Assembly (NCBI RefSeq): GCF_002007105.1 | Contig: NZ_MVBC01000013.1 | Location: 124,001 to 188,000, forward strand | DNA length: 64,000 nt | Direction: 5' to 3' | DNA from: Hymenobacter sp. CRA2 | Lineage (GTDB): Bacteria > Bacteroidota > Bacteroidia > Cytophagales > Hymenobacteraceae | Part shown: piece by piece, positions 19,485 through 28,534 of the stretch | Numbering within the stretch: position 1 is the first letter of the stretch | Layout: every line of letters starts with the position of its first letter | Position numbers and translations under genes: made by a program | Notes under the pieces: model-generated | Databases searched by the model: none | What the model was told of the DNA's origin: nothing | The model's input: the letters and a program-made list of their open reading frames with translations, nothing else

Positions 19485-20603
19485 GTGTTAAAACCCTCTA
19501 CTTGGCGTTCTTGGTGGGCACTGCTTCCCGCGGGGCTGTTTTTTCTGGCCGTAGCCTGTCAACCCGACAAAGACGTTCCAGCGGAAACGTTTAGCGCCCC
19601 GACACCCATGACATTTCCGATGCCAGCCCAAGCCGGCTGGCCGGCCCCACAACCCATGCCAGCCGATAACCCCCTCACGGAGGAAGGCGTTGCCCTAGGG
19701 CGCCGGCTGTTTTATGAGAAGCAGTTGTCCGCCGATGGCACTATCTCCTGCGCCTCCTGTCACCAGCAAAGCAAAGCCTTTACCGATGGCCGTGCCTTTG
19801 CTATTGGCGTAAACGGGCAGCAGCACCGGCGCAGCAGCATGTCACTGGTCAATCTGGCCTGGGACAAGAGCTTTACCTGGGATGGCGCTACCAACAGCCT
19901 GGAGACCCAGGCGCGGGTGCCGCTGGAAAACCCCGTCGAAATGCACCAGTCGCTGGCTACCAGTGCGAGTAAGCTGCAGCAGCTCGGCAACTACCCGCAG
20001 CTATTCGGCAAGGCGTTCGGCTCGTCCCAGATTACGGAAGACAACATTCTCAAAGCCCTGGCGCAGTTTGAGCGGACGCTGGTGTCTTACAACTCAAAGT
20101 ATGATCGATCTAAGCGCGGGGAAGTGCGCCTGACCGCTGATGAGCAGGCTGGGCTGGATTTGTTCAGCACTCACTCAGGCCCTGGAATCAACGGTGCCGA
20201 GTGCTTCCACTGCCACAGCTTGCCGAGCGTATCAGGCATCCACGAATTCACCAACAACGGCGTCGATGTGGCCCCCTTCGCCGACCCCGGCCGCGGCGGC
20301 GTTACGGGTCAGGCCTTCGAGGTCGGCCGCTTCAAGATTCCGAACCTGCGCAACGTGGCGCTGACGGCCCCCTACATGCACGACGGCCGCTTCCAAACGC
20401 TGGAGGAAGTAATCGACCATTACAGCGACCATGTCAAAAGCGCCCCGACCACCGATGGCATCCTGTTCAGCAACCCTAATAATTTCCCGTCGGGCCGTAT
20501 CCTGCTGAACGCCGACCAGAAACGCCAGATCCTGGCCTTTCTGCACACGCTCACGGACACTTCGTTTCTCACCGACCCGCGCTACTCCGACCCCAACCCC
20601 TAG
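19485..20603 (+). CDS. Second di-heme cytochrome c peroxidase lipoprotein
   Basis: 372 residues, GTG start. Lipobox LAVAC at about residue 25. Two heme c sites, CASCH and CFHCH, with the blocks ALGRRLFYEKQLS, SFTWDGATNSLETQ, PVEMHQSLA and LRNVALTAPYMHDGRF. It is clearly related to the upstream gene but diverged: longer, with an NGAECFHCHSLPSV insertion around the second heme site and FTNNGVDV after it. This looks like an old duplication with specialisation; it may be a true peroxidase, or act on a second substrate. It lies 104 bases after its paralogue and ends at a very strong terminator. Confidence 0.9.
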   Translation: MLKPSTWRSWWALLPAGLFFLAVACQPDKDVPAETFSAPTPMTFPMPAQAGWPAPQPMPADNPLTEEGVALGRRLFYEKQLSADGTISCASCHQQSKAFTDGRAFAIGVNGQQHRRSSMSLVNLAWDKSFTWDGATNSLETQARVPLENPVEMHQSLATSASKLQQLGNYPQLFGKAFGSSQITEDNILKALAQFERTLVSYNSKYDRSKRGEVRLTADEQAGLDLFSTHSGPGINGAECFHCHSLPSVSGIHEFTNNGVDVAPFADPGRGGVTGQAFEVGRFKIPNLRNVALTAPYMHDGRFQTLEEVIDHYSDHVKSAPTTDGILFSNPNNFPSGRILLNADQKRQILAFLHTLTDTSFLTDPRYSDPNP

Positions 20604-20611
20604 TCAGCATC

Positions 20612-20670
20612 GCGCCCCAAGCAAAGGCCCCGCCCGGTTGCGTACCGGGCGGGGCTTTTGCTTGGGGCGC
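20612..20670. terminator. Bidirectional terminator between the peroxidase gene and ftsZ
   Basis: Arms of 27 bases (20612-20638 and 20644-20670) pair with a single G-T wobble and a 5-base loop. It sits between the convergent peroxidase and ftsZ stops, so it ends both the copper-linked operon and the dcw operon. Confidence 0.9.
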
Positions 20671-20684
20671 GCAGTATGGCCAAG

Positions 20685-22253
20685 CTAGTCCACGTTGTCG
20701 TGCAGGAAGCGGTTGTCGCCGAGCAGCTCGTTGTCGTCCGAGAGGTTAAAGCGCGAGATGTTGCGCTCCGACGAGGGCTGCACCTGCTCCAGCTTCACCT
20801 GCCGACGCAAGTAGGCCGGTACCTCCAGCTGCTCCTTGATAGCATCGTTGGAAATGCCGTTACTCAGCTCCATCAGGCGGCGGCGGCGCTCCTCGGCGCG
20901 CGCATCCAGCGACGGACGCGCCGGCGAAACCTGCGGCATTTCCGAGGCGGCCGGGGCCGGTTGCTGCACTACTTGGATGGGCTCGGGCGCCGACGGGATG
21001 GGGTACACCACCGGCGGCACGAAGGGCGAAGGCGACTCCAGGTCGAAGCGAGCCTGCGGCTGCTCGGGCAGCGAAGGCTGCACGGGCGGGTAATCGGCGC
21101 TGGCAACGGGAGCGGCTACCGGCGCGGGCGGCACCACCACGGGGCTGGCCGCCGTCGGGCGTACGGCTACGGGCTCATGACGGTCCTTGTCGAAGAGGTT
21201 GATTTGCGGATCAGCTACCACCGGGGCCGTTTCGGCTTTGGCGGGCTGCAGATCCGTGAAGCCGCCCATGATGGAGATGCTGTGCGTGTCGCGGGCAAAG
21301 CCGGTGGCAATAACCGTCACGCGGATGCTCTGGCCCAGCGTGCCGTCGATGCCGTGGCCGAAAATCACCTCGGCATCCTGACCGGCTTTGGCTTGGATGT
21401 ACTCCGTGATTTCCGTCAGCTCGTCCATTTCCAGCTCGGCCTGGTCGCCCGACATAATGCTGAGCAGGATCTTCTGCGCGCCGTGGATGTCGGTGTTGTT
21501 CAGCAACGGTGAAGCCAGGGCCTCCTCGGCAGCGCGACGGGCGCGGTTTTCGCCCTCGGTGATGCTGCTGCCCATCACGGCCGCACCCGAGTCCTTCATG
21601 ACGGTTTTCACGTCTTCAAAGTCCACGTTTACATCGGCCGTCACGGTGATGATTTCGGCAATGGACTTGGCAGCGGTGCTCAGCACGTTGTCGGCCTTGG
21701 CGAAAGCCGAGCGGATGGGCAGGTTGCCGTACATCTCGCGCAGCTTGTCGTTGAGGATGACGAGCACCGTGTCGCAGTTGTCGCTCAGGTCGCGGATACC
21801 CATTTCGGCCTGCTGGCGCTTCTTGCGGCCCTCAAACAGGAAGGGCGCCGTTACGATGCCGACCGTCAGAATGCCCAGCTCCTTGGCTACTTTGGCAATA
21901 ACCGGCGCGGCGCCCGTACCGGTGCCCCCGCCCATGCCCGCCGTGATGAACACCATTTTGGTGCCGTTGCTGAGCAGCTCGCGGATTTGCTCGCGGCTCT
22001 CGATAGCGGCCTGCTTGCCGCGTTCGGGGTTGGCACCGGCGCCGAGGCCTTCGGTCAGGTCCACACCGATTTGCAGTCTATTGGGCACGGAAGAGCTCTG
22101 CAACGCTTGCTTGTCGGTGTTGCAGATGACGAATTCCACGTCCTTGATGCCCTGCGAGAACATGTGGTTGACGGCGTTGGAGCCGCCGCCACCCACGCCA
22201 ATCACCTTGATGATGGACTTGCTCTGGGGCGCGATATCAAATTTAAAATCCAT
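20685..22253 (-). CDS. ftsZ: Cell division protein FtsZ
   Basis: 522 residues; tubulin-like GTPase that forms the Z ring. The N-terminal GVGGGGSNAVNHM, the tubulin signature GGGTGTG at 108-114 and the NVDFEDVKTVM T7/synergy region are intact. The GTPase and C-terminal core end by about 325; a Pro/Ala/Val-rich linker of about 150 residues follows, then a conserved tail (DNELLGDNRFLHDNVD) likely to be the binding peptide for FtsA. The linker length is typical of Bacteroidota. Last gene of the dcw run. Confidence 0.97.
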   Translation of the reverse strand: MDFKFDIAPQSKSIIKVIGVGGGGSNAVNHMFSQGIKDVEFVICNTDKQALQSSSVPNRLQIGVDLTEGLGAGANPERGKQAAIESREQIRELLSNGTKMVFITAGMGGGTGTGAAPVIAKVAKELGILTVGIVTAPFLFEGRKKRQQAEMGIRDLSDNCDTVLVILNDKLREMYGNLPIRSAFAKADNVLSTAAKSIAEIITVTADVNVDFEDVKTVMKDSGAAVMGSSITEGENRARRAAEEALASPLLNNTDIHGAQKILLSIMSGDQAELEMDELTEITEYIQAKAGQDAEVIFGHGIDGTLGQSIRVTVIATGFARDTHSISIMGGFTDLQPAKAETAPVVADPQINLFDKDRHEPVAVRPTAASPVVVPPAPVAAPVASADYPPVQPSLPEQPQARFDLESPSPFVPPVVYPIPSAPEPIQVVQQPAPAASEMPQVSPARPSLDARAEERRRRLMELSNGISNDAIKEQLEVPAYLRRQVKLEQVQPSSERNISRFNLSDDNELLGDNRFLHDNVD

Positions 22254-22303
22254 ATGGCTGGGGAGGTCAGATGGCTGAGGAAATGGCTAAGGCGTTGACG
22301 TGC

Positions 22304-22376
22304 CAAATGGTTAAATGGCTGAGGTTTCCATTGGTAGAGCTACTTGCTCCGGAACATTCAGCCATCTAACCATTTG
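22304..22376. repeat. Heptamer-type inverted repeat between ftsA and ftsZ
   Basis: CAAATGGTTAAATGGCTGA (22304-22322) is matched by TCAGCCATCTAACCATTTG (22358-22376) with one mismatch. More AATGGCT units lie at 22270-22290 and near the ftsA stop. It can fold in the mRNA between ftsA and ftsZ. Confidence 0.6.
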
Positions 22377-22389
22377 ACAATGTAGCCAT

Positions 22390-23769
22390 TTAGTACTGTT
22401 TATCGTCGAAATCGTCGATGAGCAGGCCTTTCGTACGGCTCAGGATGTCGCGGAAGAAACCGGCAGCCTTGCTCGGCTGCTTGGGCTGCTCCGGCTTGGC
22501 GGGCTGCTGCGGCTGCTGATTTTGCGGCGTGACCGGCTGCGTATTCTGCCGGACCGAAGCCTCATGCGGGCGCGTCATGGTGTACTCGTCATACTGCTGG
22601 CGGCCGCCGCGGTCGTCGAGCGAGCGGTAGCCGGCCAGCACCAGGCCCACCGTGGTAGCGTACATCGGCGACTTCACCGCCTCGATGCGCGACTTGCCCA
22701 GGTGCTCGTTGGGGTAGCCGATGCGGGTATCCATGCCGGTGATGTACTCGGTCAGCTGCACCAGGTTTTGCAGCTGCGAGCCGCCGCCCGTCAGCACGAT
22801 GCCGGCGGCGAGGCCTTTCTCGAAGCCGGTGCGCTGAATCTCGGCGTACACCAGCTCCAGAATTTCCTCCATGCGGGCCTCAATGATGTAGGCCAGGTTC
22901 TTCAGGCTGATTTCCTTGGGGGCCCGGTCGCGCAGGCCGGGGATGCTCACGATTTCGTACTCGGAAGCCTCCTCGGCAATGGCCTTGCCGAACTTCACCT
23001 TCAGTTGCTCGGCCTGGTTCTGCATTACCATGCAGCCCTGCTTGATGTCCGACGTGATGATGTTGCCGCCGAAGGGCAATACCGCCGCGTGGCGAATGAT
23101 GCCGTCCTTGAAGATGGCCAGGTCGGTGGTGCCGCCGCCGATGTCAATCAGCGCAACGCCTGCTTCCTTCTCCTCGTCCGACAGCACCGACATGCTCGAC
23201 GCCAGCGGCTCCAGAATCAGGTTGTCGATTTCCAGGCCGGCCTTTGTGACACACTTGTTGATGTTGTTGATGGCCGTGCTCTGGGCCGTGATGATGTGGA
23301 AGTTGCCCTCCAGGCGCACCCCCGACATGCCCACCGGGTCCATGATGCCTTCCTCGTAATCCACCTTATAATCCTGCGGCATTACGTGGATAATTTCGGA
23401 GCCGGGCGGCGTCACCAGCCGATACATATCGTTGGTGAGACGCATCACGTCTTCCTGGGTAATTTCCGAATCCTGCGAGGCGCGGGTAATCGAGCCGTTG
23501 TGCTGCAACGACTTAATGTGCTGACCGGCAATACCGACGTTAACGATGCCGATATTAATCCCGGACTGTTCTTCCGCCTGCCGAATGGCGCGCTTAATTG
23601 CATCCACGGTCTTGTCGATATTCGACACGATGCCGCGCACAACCCCCTCCGACACGGCTTTGCCCATGCCGAGAATTTCGAGTTTACCGAACTCATTTTT
23701 ACGACCCACCAAGGCGCAGATTTTGGTGGTGCCAATGTCGAGGCCGACGACGATTTTATCTTGTTGCAT
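22390..23769 (-). CDS. ftsA: Cell division protein FtsA
   Basis: 459 residues; actin-like ATPase that tethers FtsZ to the membrane. The phosphate-1 motif VGLDIGTTKICALVG, the SHS2/1C domain, the ALIDIGGGTTDLAIF phosphate-2 motif and the GIVLTGGGSQLQNL adenosine motif are present. A Gln/Pro/Lys-rich linker (about 400-430) precedes the C-terminal segment AGFFRDILSRTKGLLIDDF, which may form the membrane-binding amphipathic helix. Encoded 85 bases after ftsQ and 136 before ftsZ. Confidence 0.96.
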   Translation of the reverse strand: MQQDKIVVGLDIGTTKICALVGRKNEFGKLEILGMGKAVSEGVVRGIVSNIDKTVDAIKRAIRQAEEQSGINIGIVNVGIAGQHIKSLQHNGSITRASQDSEITQEDVMRLTNDMYRLVTPPGSEIIHVMPQDYKVDYEEGIMDPVGMSGVRLEGNFHIITAQSTAINNINKCVTKAGLEIDNLILEPLASSMSVLSDEEKEAGVALIDIGGGTTDLAIFKDGIIRHAAVLPFGGNIITSDIKQGCMVMQNQAEQLKVKFGKAIAEEASEYEIVSIPGLRDRAPKEISLKNLAYIIEARMEEILELVYAEIQRTGFEKGLAAGIVLTGGGSQLQNLVQLTEYITGMDTRIGYPNEHLGKSRIEAVKSPMYATTVGLVLAGYRSLDDRGGRQQYDEYTMTRPHEASVRQNTQPVTPQNQQPQQPAKPEQPKQPSKAAGFFRDILSRTKGLLIDDFDDKQY

Positions 23770-23853
23770 GGGGTATGGCGGGGCAGTGGAGAGGTGTTCG
23801 GGGAATCAGGGAGAGCGGAAAACGCAGAAATCCAGCGCAATTTAACGCTGGTG

Positions 23854-24618
23854 CTATTCGCAAATTATTTGGTTTTGGAATTCCACATTGACGCGGTGGT
23901 AGGTGTCCCATCCTAAAGCTGGAGGAATTTGGCGGTAAAATACCATTAGTTTGGCAAATTTTTCCGAAATATTCTCCGGATATCCAAATTCTACGCGCTG
24001 GTCACCTACCTGTTGAGTGAAAATTATTTTTCCGTTCGGGGACAAAAATACTTCAGCAACTTGAGCCCGCCAGAAAGGATGCTCGTCTACGTAACGCAAA
24101 AAATCAAGATACCGGCTACCGGTAGAATCTTGGAAAAATTGAGCGTTTAATGGGCTCCCTCCTACTCGGGCAATAGGAACCACCCGCGCCGAGTACAGCG
24201 AGGACAATGGCAGGGACTGTCCGTCGGCGTCGAGGTACTGGTCCTGGCTGGCGTCGGGGTGCACCAGGCGTGCGATGGGGCGGTTCTGGCGCACATCGGC
24301 GTGCAGGTTGCCGCCCAGGTCGCGGTACACCTGGGCATCTTTCACGAACGGGTGCGTTTTGAGCCGGCCCTCAAGAGCGCGCAGGTCGAGGTCCTGCTGC
24401 GCGGCCCCGCGCAGTTGCTGGTTGCCATTACGCGTGAGCAGGGACGTCACCTGCTGTTCGCTGATAAAGAAATTGTTAAACTCGTTGCTGATCGTAACGA
24501 TGACGGCGCCTACCGGCCGGGAGGCCTGACGCACAGAGGCAAAGACGGTCAGGGCCGTCAGCAAAAGCAGACAGCCAATACCGAAAAGTACATTTTTCGC
24601 CTTACGCTTCAGCGCCAT
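23854..24618 (-). CDS. ftsQ: Cell division protein FtsQ
   Basis: 254 residues: a short basic cytoplasmic tail, one membrane helix (about 10-29, VLFGIGCLLLLTALTVFASV), then a POTRA-like periplasmic domain (FFISEQQVTSLL...LRALEGRLKTHPFVKDAQVYRDLGG, in pieces) and a beta domain. It links early and late divisome proteins. Its start overlaps the murC stop by 17 bases. FtsQ is poorly conserved; the identification rests on topology and its position between murC and ftsA. Confidence 0.9.
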   Translation of the reverse strand: MALKRKAKNVLFGIGCLLLLTALTVFASVRQASRPVGAVIVTISNEFNNFFISEQQVTSLLTRNGNQQLRGAAQQDLDLRALEGRLKTHPFVKDAQVYRDLGGNLHADVRQNRPIARLVHPDASQDQYLDADGQSLPLSSLYSARVVPIARVGGSPLNAQFFQDSTGSRYLDFLRYVDEHPFWRAQVAEVFLSPNGKIIFTQQVGDQRVEFGYPENISEKFAKLMVFYRQIPPALGWDTYHRVNVEFQNQIICE

Positions 24619-26044
24619 ACCACTTGTTCCGCAAGATTTTTTTCAATTCCGGCACCAATTGATCGATGTCGCCGGCTCCGACCGTGGCAATGACCTCAAA
24701 CTCGTCGTCGGCGTAGCGCTCGGCCTGCGCGGCTTGCTCTTTGGAAAGCAAGGCCTTACGCGGGCTGGTGAGCTTGTCGAAGATGATTTCGGACGTAACG
24801 CCGGCTATCGGCAACTCGCGTGCCGGATATATCGGCAGCAGAATTACCTCGTCGGCCAGACTCAGGCTCTGGGCAAAGCCCTCGGCGAAGTCGCGGGTGC
24901 GGGTAAACAGGTGCGGCTGGAAGATGACGCGAAGCTTCCGGCCGGGGTACAAAGCGCGTACAGAACGCAGAAAGGCCTCTATCTCGCGCGGGTGGTGGGC
25001 ATAATCATCCAAGTAAGCCCGCTCCTCCCCTTGCGTCACCACAAACTCGAAACGGCGGTTGACGCCGCGGTAAGCAGCCACGGCGGCGGGCAACTGTTCC
25101 CAGCTCAGCCCCACAGCATGCGCGGCGCCGGCGGCGGCCAGCATGTTTTCTACGTTGTGGAAGCCTGGCACGGGCAGCTGCAGCTCGGCCACGTAGGCGG
25201 CTTCCAGCCCGGGGGCTACCAGCTCGAAGCGGAAGGTATGGCCGTGGGCACGCACCTGGGCGGCATGCAGATCGGGACCCTGCTTGTCGGTGAGGCCGTA
25301 GCGCAGCACGCGCACGCCCGGCGGCACGGCCTGGGCCACGCTTGGGTCGGCGGTGTGGTTCAGCAGCAGGGTGCCGCCGGGTTTGATCTGACCGACAAAC
25401 TCCCGGAACGACTGCACCAGCGCGTCCTTATCGCCGTAAATGTCGAGGTGGTCGGCATCGGTGCTGGTAACGATGGCCACGTCGGGGTGCAGCGTGAGGA
25501 AGCTGCGGTCGTACTCGTCGGCTTCGACTACTATCGGAACATCCGGGCCCGCTTCGGCCGGGGGCAGCAGGAGGTTGGAGCCAAGATTGACGCTGATGCC
25601 GCCCAGAAATGCGCCGGCGGGCATACCTGCGTGGTGCAGCAGGTGAGCCACCATGCTACTGGTGGTGGTTTTGCCGTGGGTGCCGGCTACGGCCACAGTG
25701 CGGCGGCCCGCGGTGAGCAGGCCCAGCACCTGGCTGCGCTTACGGATGTCGTAGTCCTGCTCGCGCAGCCACGCCCACTCCTGATGGTCCTTGGGAATGG
25801 CTGGCGTGAGCACTACCAGCGTCTGGGCCTTGTTCTCGCGCACCTCCGTCGGCAGTTGGGCCGGCGCGTCGTCATAATGAATCAGGATGCCTTCCTGAGC
25901 CAGGGCTTCCGTCAGTGGGGTGCGCGTCTTGTCATAGCCCCATACTTGGTGGCCGTTGGCCCGAAACCAGCGCGCCAGCGCCGACATGCCGATGCCGCCG
26001 ATGCCGAGGAAGTAGACGTAGGGAAACTGGGCGACTGGATTCAT
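24602..26044 (-). CDS. murC: UDP-N-acetylmuramate--L-alanine ligase
   Basis: 480 residues. It adds L-Ala to UDP-MurNAc with ATP in the cytoplasm. The N-terminal Rossmann motif FLGIGGIGMSALARWF, the ATP loop AGTHGKTTTSSMVAHLL, the DEYDRSFL Mg2+ segment, and the DDYAHHPREI and FQPHLFTRT C-terminal motifs are all present. Start and murG stop overlap by four bases (ATGA), so translation is probably coupled. Confidence 0.96.
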   Translation of the reverse strand: MNPVAQFPYVYFLGIGGIGMSALARWFRANGHQVWGYDKTRTPLTEALAQEGILIHYDDAPAQLPTEVRENKAQTLVVLTPAIPKDHQEWAWLREQDYDIRKRSQVLGLLTAGRRTVAVAGTHGKTTTSSMVAHLLHHAGMPAGAFLGGISVNLGSNLLLPPAEAGPDVPIVVEADEYDRSFLTLHPDVAIVTSTDADHLDIYGDKDALVQSFREFVGQIKPGGTLLLNHTADPSVAQAVPPGVRVLRYGLTDKQGPDLHAAQVRAHGHTFRFELVAPGLEAAYVAELQLPVPGFHNVENMLAAAGAAHAVGLSWEQLPAAVAAYRGVNRRFEFVVTQGEERAYLDDYAHHPREIEAFLRSVRALYPGRKLRVIFQPHLFTRTRDFAEGFAQSLSLADEVILLPIYPARELPIAGVTSEIIFDKLTSPRKALLSKEQAAQAERYADDEFEVIATVGAGDIDQLVPELKKILRNKWYGAEA

Positions 26045-27198
26045 CGGGCAGCTTGCTTGGCGCGTTGGCGGTCAATGAGAACTTCCAGCTCGTCGACGAT
26101 GGTGCTGGTGGCGGCGGGACGAGCCAGCGGCTCGATGTTGCGGCGCAGCTCGGCCTGCTTAGCCGGGTCGCGCAGCAAGTCCAGAGCCACGCTGTAGAGC
26201 CTGTCAGCGGCTTCGGCGTCGGTGACGAGCAGGGCGGCGTGGCGCGTGGAGAGGGCGCGCGCGTTTTTGGTCTGGTGGTCTTCGGCCACGTTGGGCGAAG
26301 GCACCAGCACGCAGGGCTTGCCCGTCAGGCACAGCTCCGACACCGACAAGGCCCCGGCTCGGCTGATAACCACGTCGGCGGCGGCGTAGGCCAGGTCCAT
26401 GCGCTTAATGAACTCCAGCGCGTGCAGTCCGTGTGCCTGGTACTCGGCCGCTTGCTGCTCGGCCGTGGGGAAGTACAGCTTGCCGGTTTGCCAGAGCAGC
26501 TGCACACCGGCTTCCTGCAGGCGCGGCAGCGCCGCGGCGGTGGCATGGTTCAGGGTGCGGGCCCCAAGGCTGCCGCCGATGACGAGCAATACTGGTTTAT
26601 CAGGGTCGAGGCCGAAAAAGCGCAGGGCTTCGGCCCGGTCGCCGCCCGCAATTTCGCTGCGCACGGGGTTGCCGGTGAGCTTCAGCCGGTCGGCGGGGAA
26701 GAACTTTTCCATGCCTTCGTAGGCCACGCAGATCTTGTCGACACGGCGGGCCAGCAGCTTGTTTACCAAGCCGGCGTAGGAATTCTGCTCCTGAATCAGG
26801 GCGGGTACGGCGCGCGAGGTTGCCGCCAGCAGCACCGGCGCGGAGGCATAGCCGCCCACGCCCACCACGGCATCGGGCCGAAACGACTCAACCAGCTTGC
26901 CCGCTTTGCGCACCGATTGGAACACTTTCAGCGGAAACAGCAGGTTTTCGGGCGTAAGGCGGCGCTGCAGCCCGCTGATGTTCAGGCCCACGATGCGGTA
27001 ACCAGCCTCGGGCACCCGGGTCATTTCCATGCGGCCATTGGCGCCCACAAATAGAATGTCGGCGTCGGGGCGGCGGCGCTTCAGCTCGTTGGCAATGGCC
27101 ACGGCCGGGAAAATGTGCCCACCCGTACCCCCGCCGCTAATGATGACGCGGCAGGAAGCATTGGGATTAGGCTCGATATGCAAGGCCGATTCGGGCAT
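26041..27198 (-). CDS. murG: Lipid II synthase (undecaprenyl-PP-MurNAc-pentapeptide GlcNAc transferase)
   Basis: 385 residues, GT-B fold, inner face of the cytoplasmic membrane; makes lipid II from lipid I. The first G loop SGGGTGGHIFPAVAIA, the second G loop VGVGGYASAP, and the C-domain GGSLGARTLN and PSPNVAEDHQTKNA motifs are clear. An N-terminal extension of about 18 residues precedes the first strand. It sits between ftsW and murC as usual. Confidence 0.96.
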   Translation of the reverse strand: MPESALHIEPNPNASCRVIISGGGTGGHIFPAVAIANELKRRRPDADILFVGANGRMEMTRVPEAGYRIVGLNISGLQRRLTPENLLFPLKVFQSVRKAGKLVESFRPDAVVGVGGYASAPVLLAATSRAVPALIQEQNSYAGLVNKLLARRVDKICVAYEGMEKFFPADRLKLTGNPVRSEIAGGDRAEALRFFGLDPDKPVLLVIGGSLGARTLNHATAAALPRLQEAGVQLLWQTGKLYFPTAEQQAAEYQAHGLHALEFIKRMDLAYAAADVVISRAGALSVSELCLTGKPCVLVPSPNVAEDHQTKNARALSTRHAALLVTDAEAADRLYSVALDLLRDPAKQAELRRNIEPLARPAATSTIVDELEVLIDRQRAKQAAR

Positions 27199-27253
27199 GT
27201 TGTTGTTCTAAGTCAGATTCTTGCAGAGGGCACGCTAGGTTGCTCCAACGGGG

Positions 27254-28435
27254 CTACGCCAGCGCCGTCTGCTTGGCAATGCGCGGCTCGTCGTCCGGTT
27301 CACCCACCATCGGGCGGATTTCCCGCTCGCCGCGGCTTACACTGAGTATGATGCCGATGCTCAGGCCGGTGAAAATCAACGAGGTGCCCCCCATACTCAG
27401 CATGGGCAAGGGCAGACCGGTAATCGGGCCGAGGCCTACGGCTACACCCATGTTCACCATGGCCTGCAGCACCAGGCTAAAGCACAGGCCCGCCGAAAGC
27501 AGGCCCCCAAAGGCGCCGTAACTTCGCATCACCGTCAGTAGGCCGCGGTACAGGAAGGCCAGGTAGAGGAACAACACCGCAATGCCGCCGAGCATGCCGT
27601 ACTCCTCAATGATGATGGCGTAGATGAAGTCAGAATACGGGTGCGGCATGATGTTGCGCTCCGTGCTCTGCCCTGGGCCTTTGCCTACCAGGCCGCCGGT
27701 GGAAATAGCAATGTAGCTGTGCTCCAGCTGAAACGGCACCGGCTTGCTCTTGTCGGTGAAGTTCTGGATACGCGACACCACCGTCTTGCCACGCTGTCCA
27801 GTGGCCAGGCCGATGCCGCCGACCACAGTGCCGATGAGCACCATGATGAGCATCTGTTTCAGGGGCACGCGGCCGATGAACATCAGCAGCAGGCAGGTAA
27901 AAAACAGCAGCAGCGCCGTTGAGGCGTTGGACATCACGATGATGCCACAAATCACGCCGACCCACAGCATTACGGGCAGCAGCGTGGTCTTGAAGTTCTC
28001 GATGTACTGCTGCCGCCGGCTGAGCATGCTGGCCAAGTGCGAAATCAGGGCGAGCTTGGCTAAGTCGGACGGCTGGAAGGTCTGGTTAATCACCGGAATG
28101 GTCAGCCAGCGCGAGGCGTCGTTCACAGTGGTGCCGCCCACGAAGTAGGTGAATATCAGCAACGGCACCGAAGCCAGCAGCGCGTATAAGGACAGACGCG
28201 AGTAGTGGCGATAGTCGATGCGGTGGGCCAGCCAGGCAAAGAACAAGCCCACCACAATCAGGCCGGTGTGCTTGATGAGGAAGTACTCGGTGTTGCCGCC
28301 CATCTTCTTATAGGCCAGCGTGCCCGTGGCCGAGTACACCACCGCAATGGAGATAAACGAAAACATCAGCACGATGGCCCAGAGCACCGGGTCACCTTTC
28401 AGGTTGTTCCGCAGCCAGTTTTTGACGGGTTCCAT
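27254..28435 (-). CDS. ftsW: SEDS peptidoglycan polymerase FtsW
   Basis: 393 residues with about ten membrane helices. SEDS signature region PYSDFIYAIIIEEYGMLGG (including the Asp and Glu typical of FtsW/RodA) and GTTVNDASRWLTIP, LQPSDLAK-like FQPSDLAKLALI are present. It polymerises glycan strands from lipid II together with the FtsI transpeptidase. The SEDS family also contains RodA; the dcw position makes FtsW the right name. Some 79 bases of repeat DNA separate it from murD. Confidence 0.95.
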   Translation of the reverse strand: MEPVKNWLRNNLKGDPVLWAIVLMFSFISIAVVYSATGTLAYKKMGGNTEYFLIKHTGLIVVGLFFAWLAHRIDYRHYSRLSLYALLASVPLLIFTYFVGGTTVNDASRWLTIPVINQTFQPSDLAKLALISHLASMLSRRQQYIENFKTTLLPVMLWVGVICGIIVMSNASTALLLFFTCLLLMFIGRVPLKQMLIMVLIGTVVGGIGLATGQRGKTVVSRIQNFTDKSKPVPFQLEHSYIAISTGGLVGKGPGQSTERNIMPHPYSDFIYAIIIEEYGMLGGIAVLFLYLAFLYRGLLTVMRSYGAFGGLLSAGLCFSLVLQAMVNMGVAVGLGPITGLPLPMLSMGGTSLIFTGLSIGIILSVSRGEREIRPMVGEPDDEPRIAKQTALA

Positions 28436-28447
28436 AGCGGTGAGGTT

Positions 28448-28534
28448 GTGAGATGGTGAAATGGTGAGTTGATGGGCAACGAAACGGCTACGTCAGAACG
28501 GCACACGCACCATTTCACGATTTCACCAACTCAC
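28448..28534. repeat. Heptamer-type inverted repeat between murD and ftsW
   Basis: Units such as ATGGTGA/AATGGTGA at 28448-28477 are matched by a complementary block at 28507-28534. The second arm includes the last codons of murD (SELVKS). The match is imperfect, about three quarters of positions. Confidence 0.55.

Noticed and set aside
24659-26197. A 512-codon plus-strand frame
   Set aside because: Antisense to murC; shadow of a strongly coding GC-rich gene.
22254-28534. Possible CRISPR-like arrays from repeated ATGGTGA/AATGGCT units
   Set aside because: Units are short, degenerate and without equal spacers, and no cas gene is present in the window.
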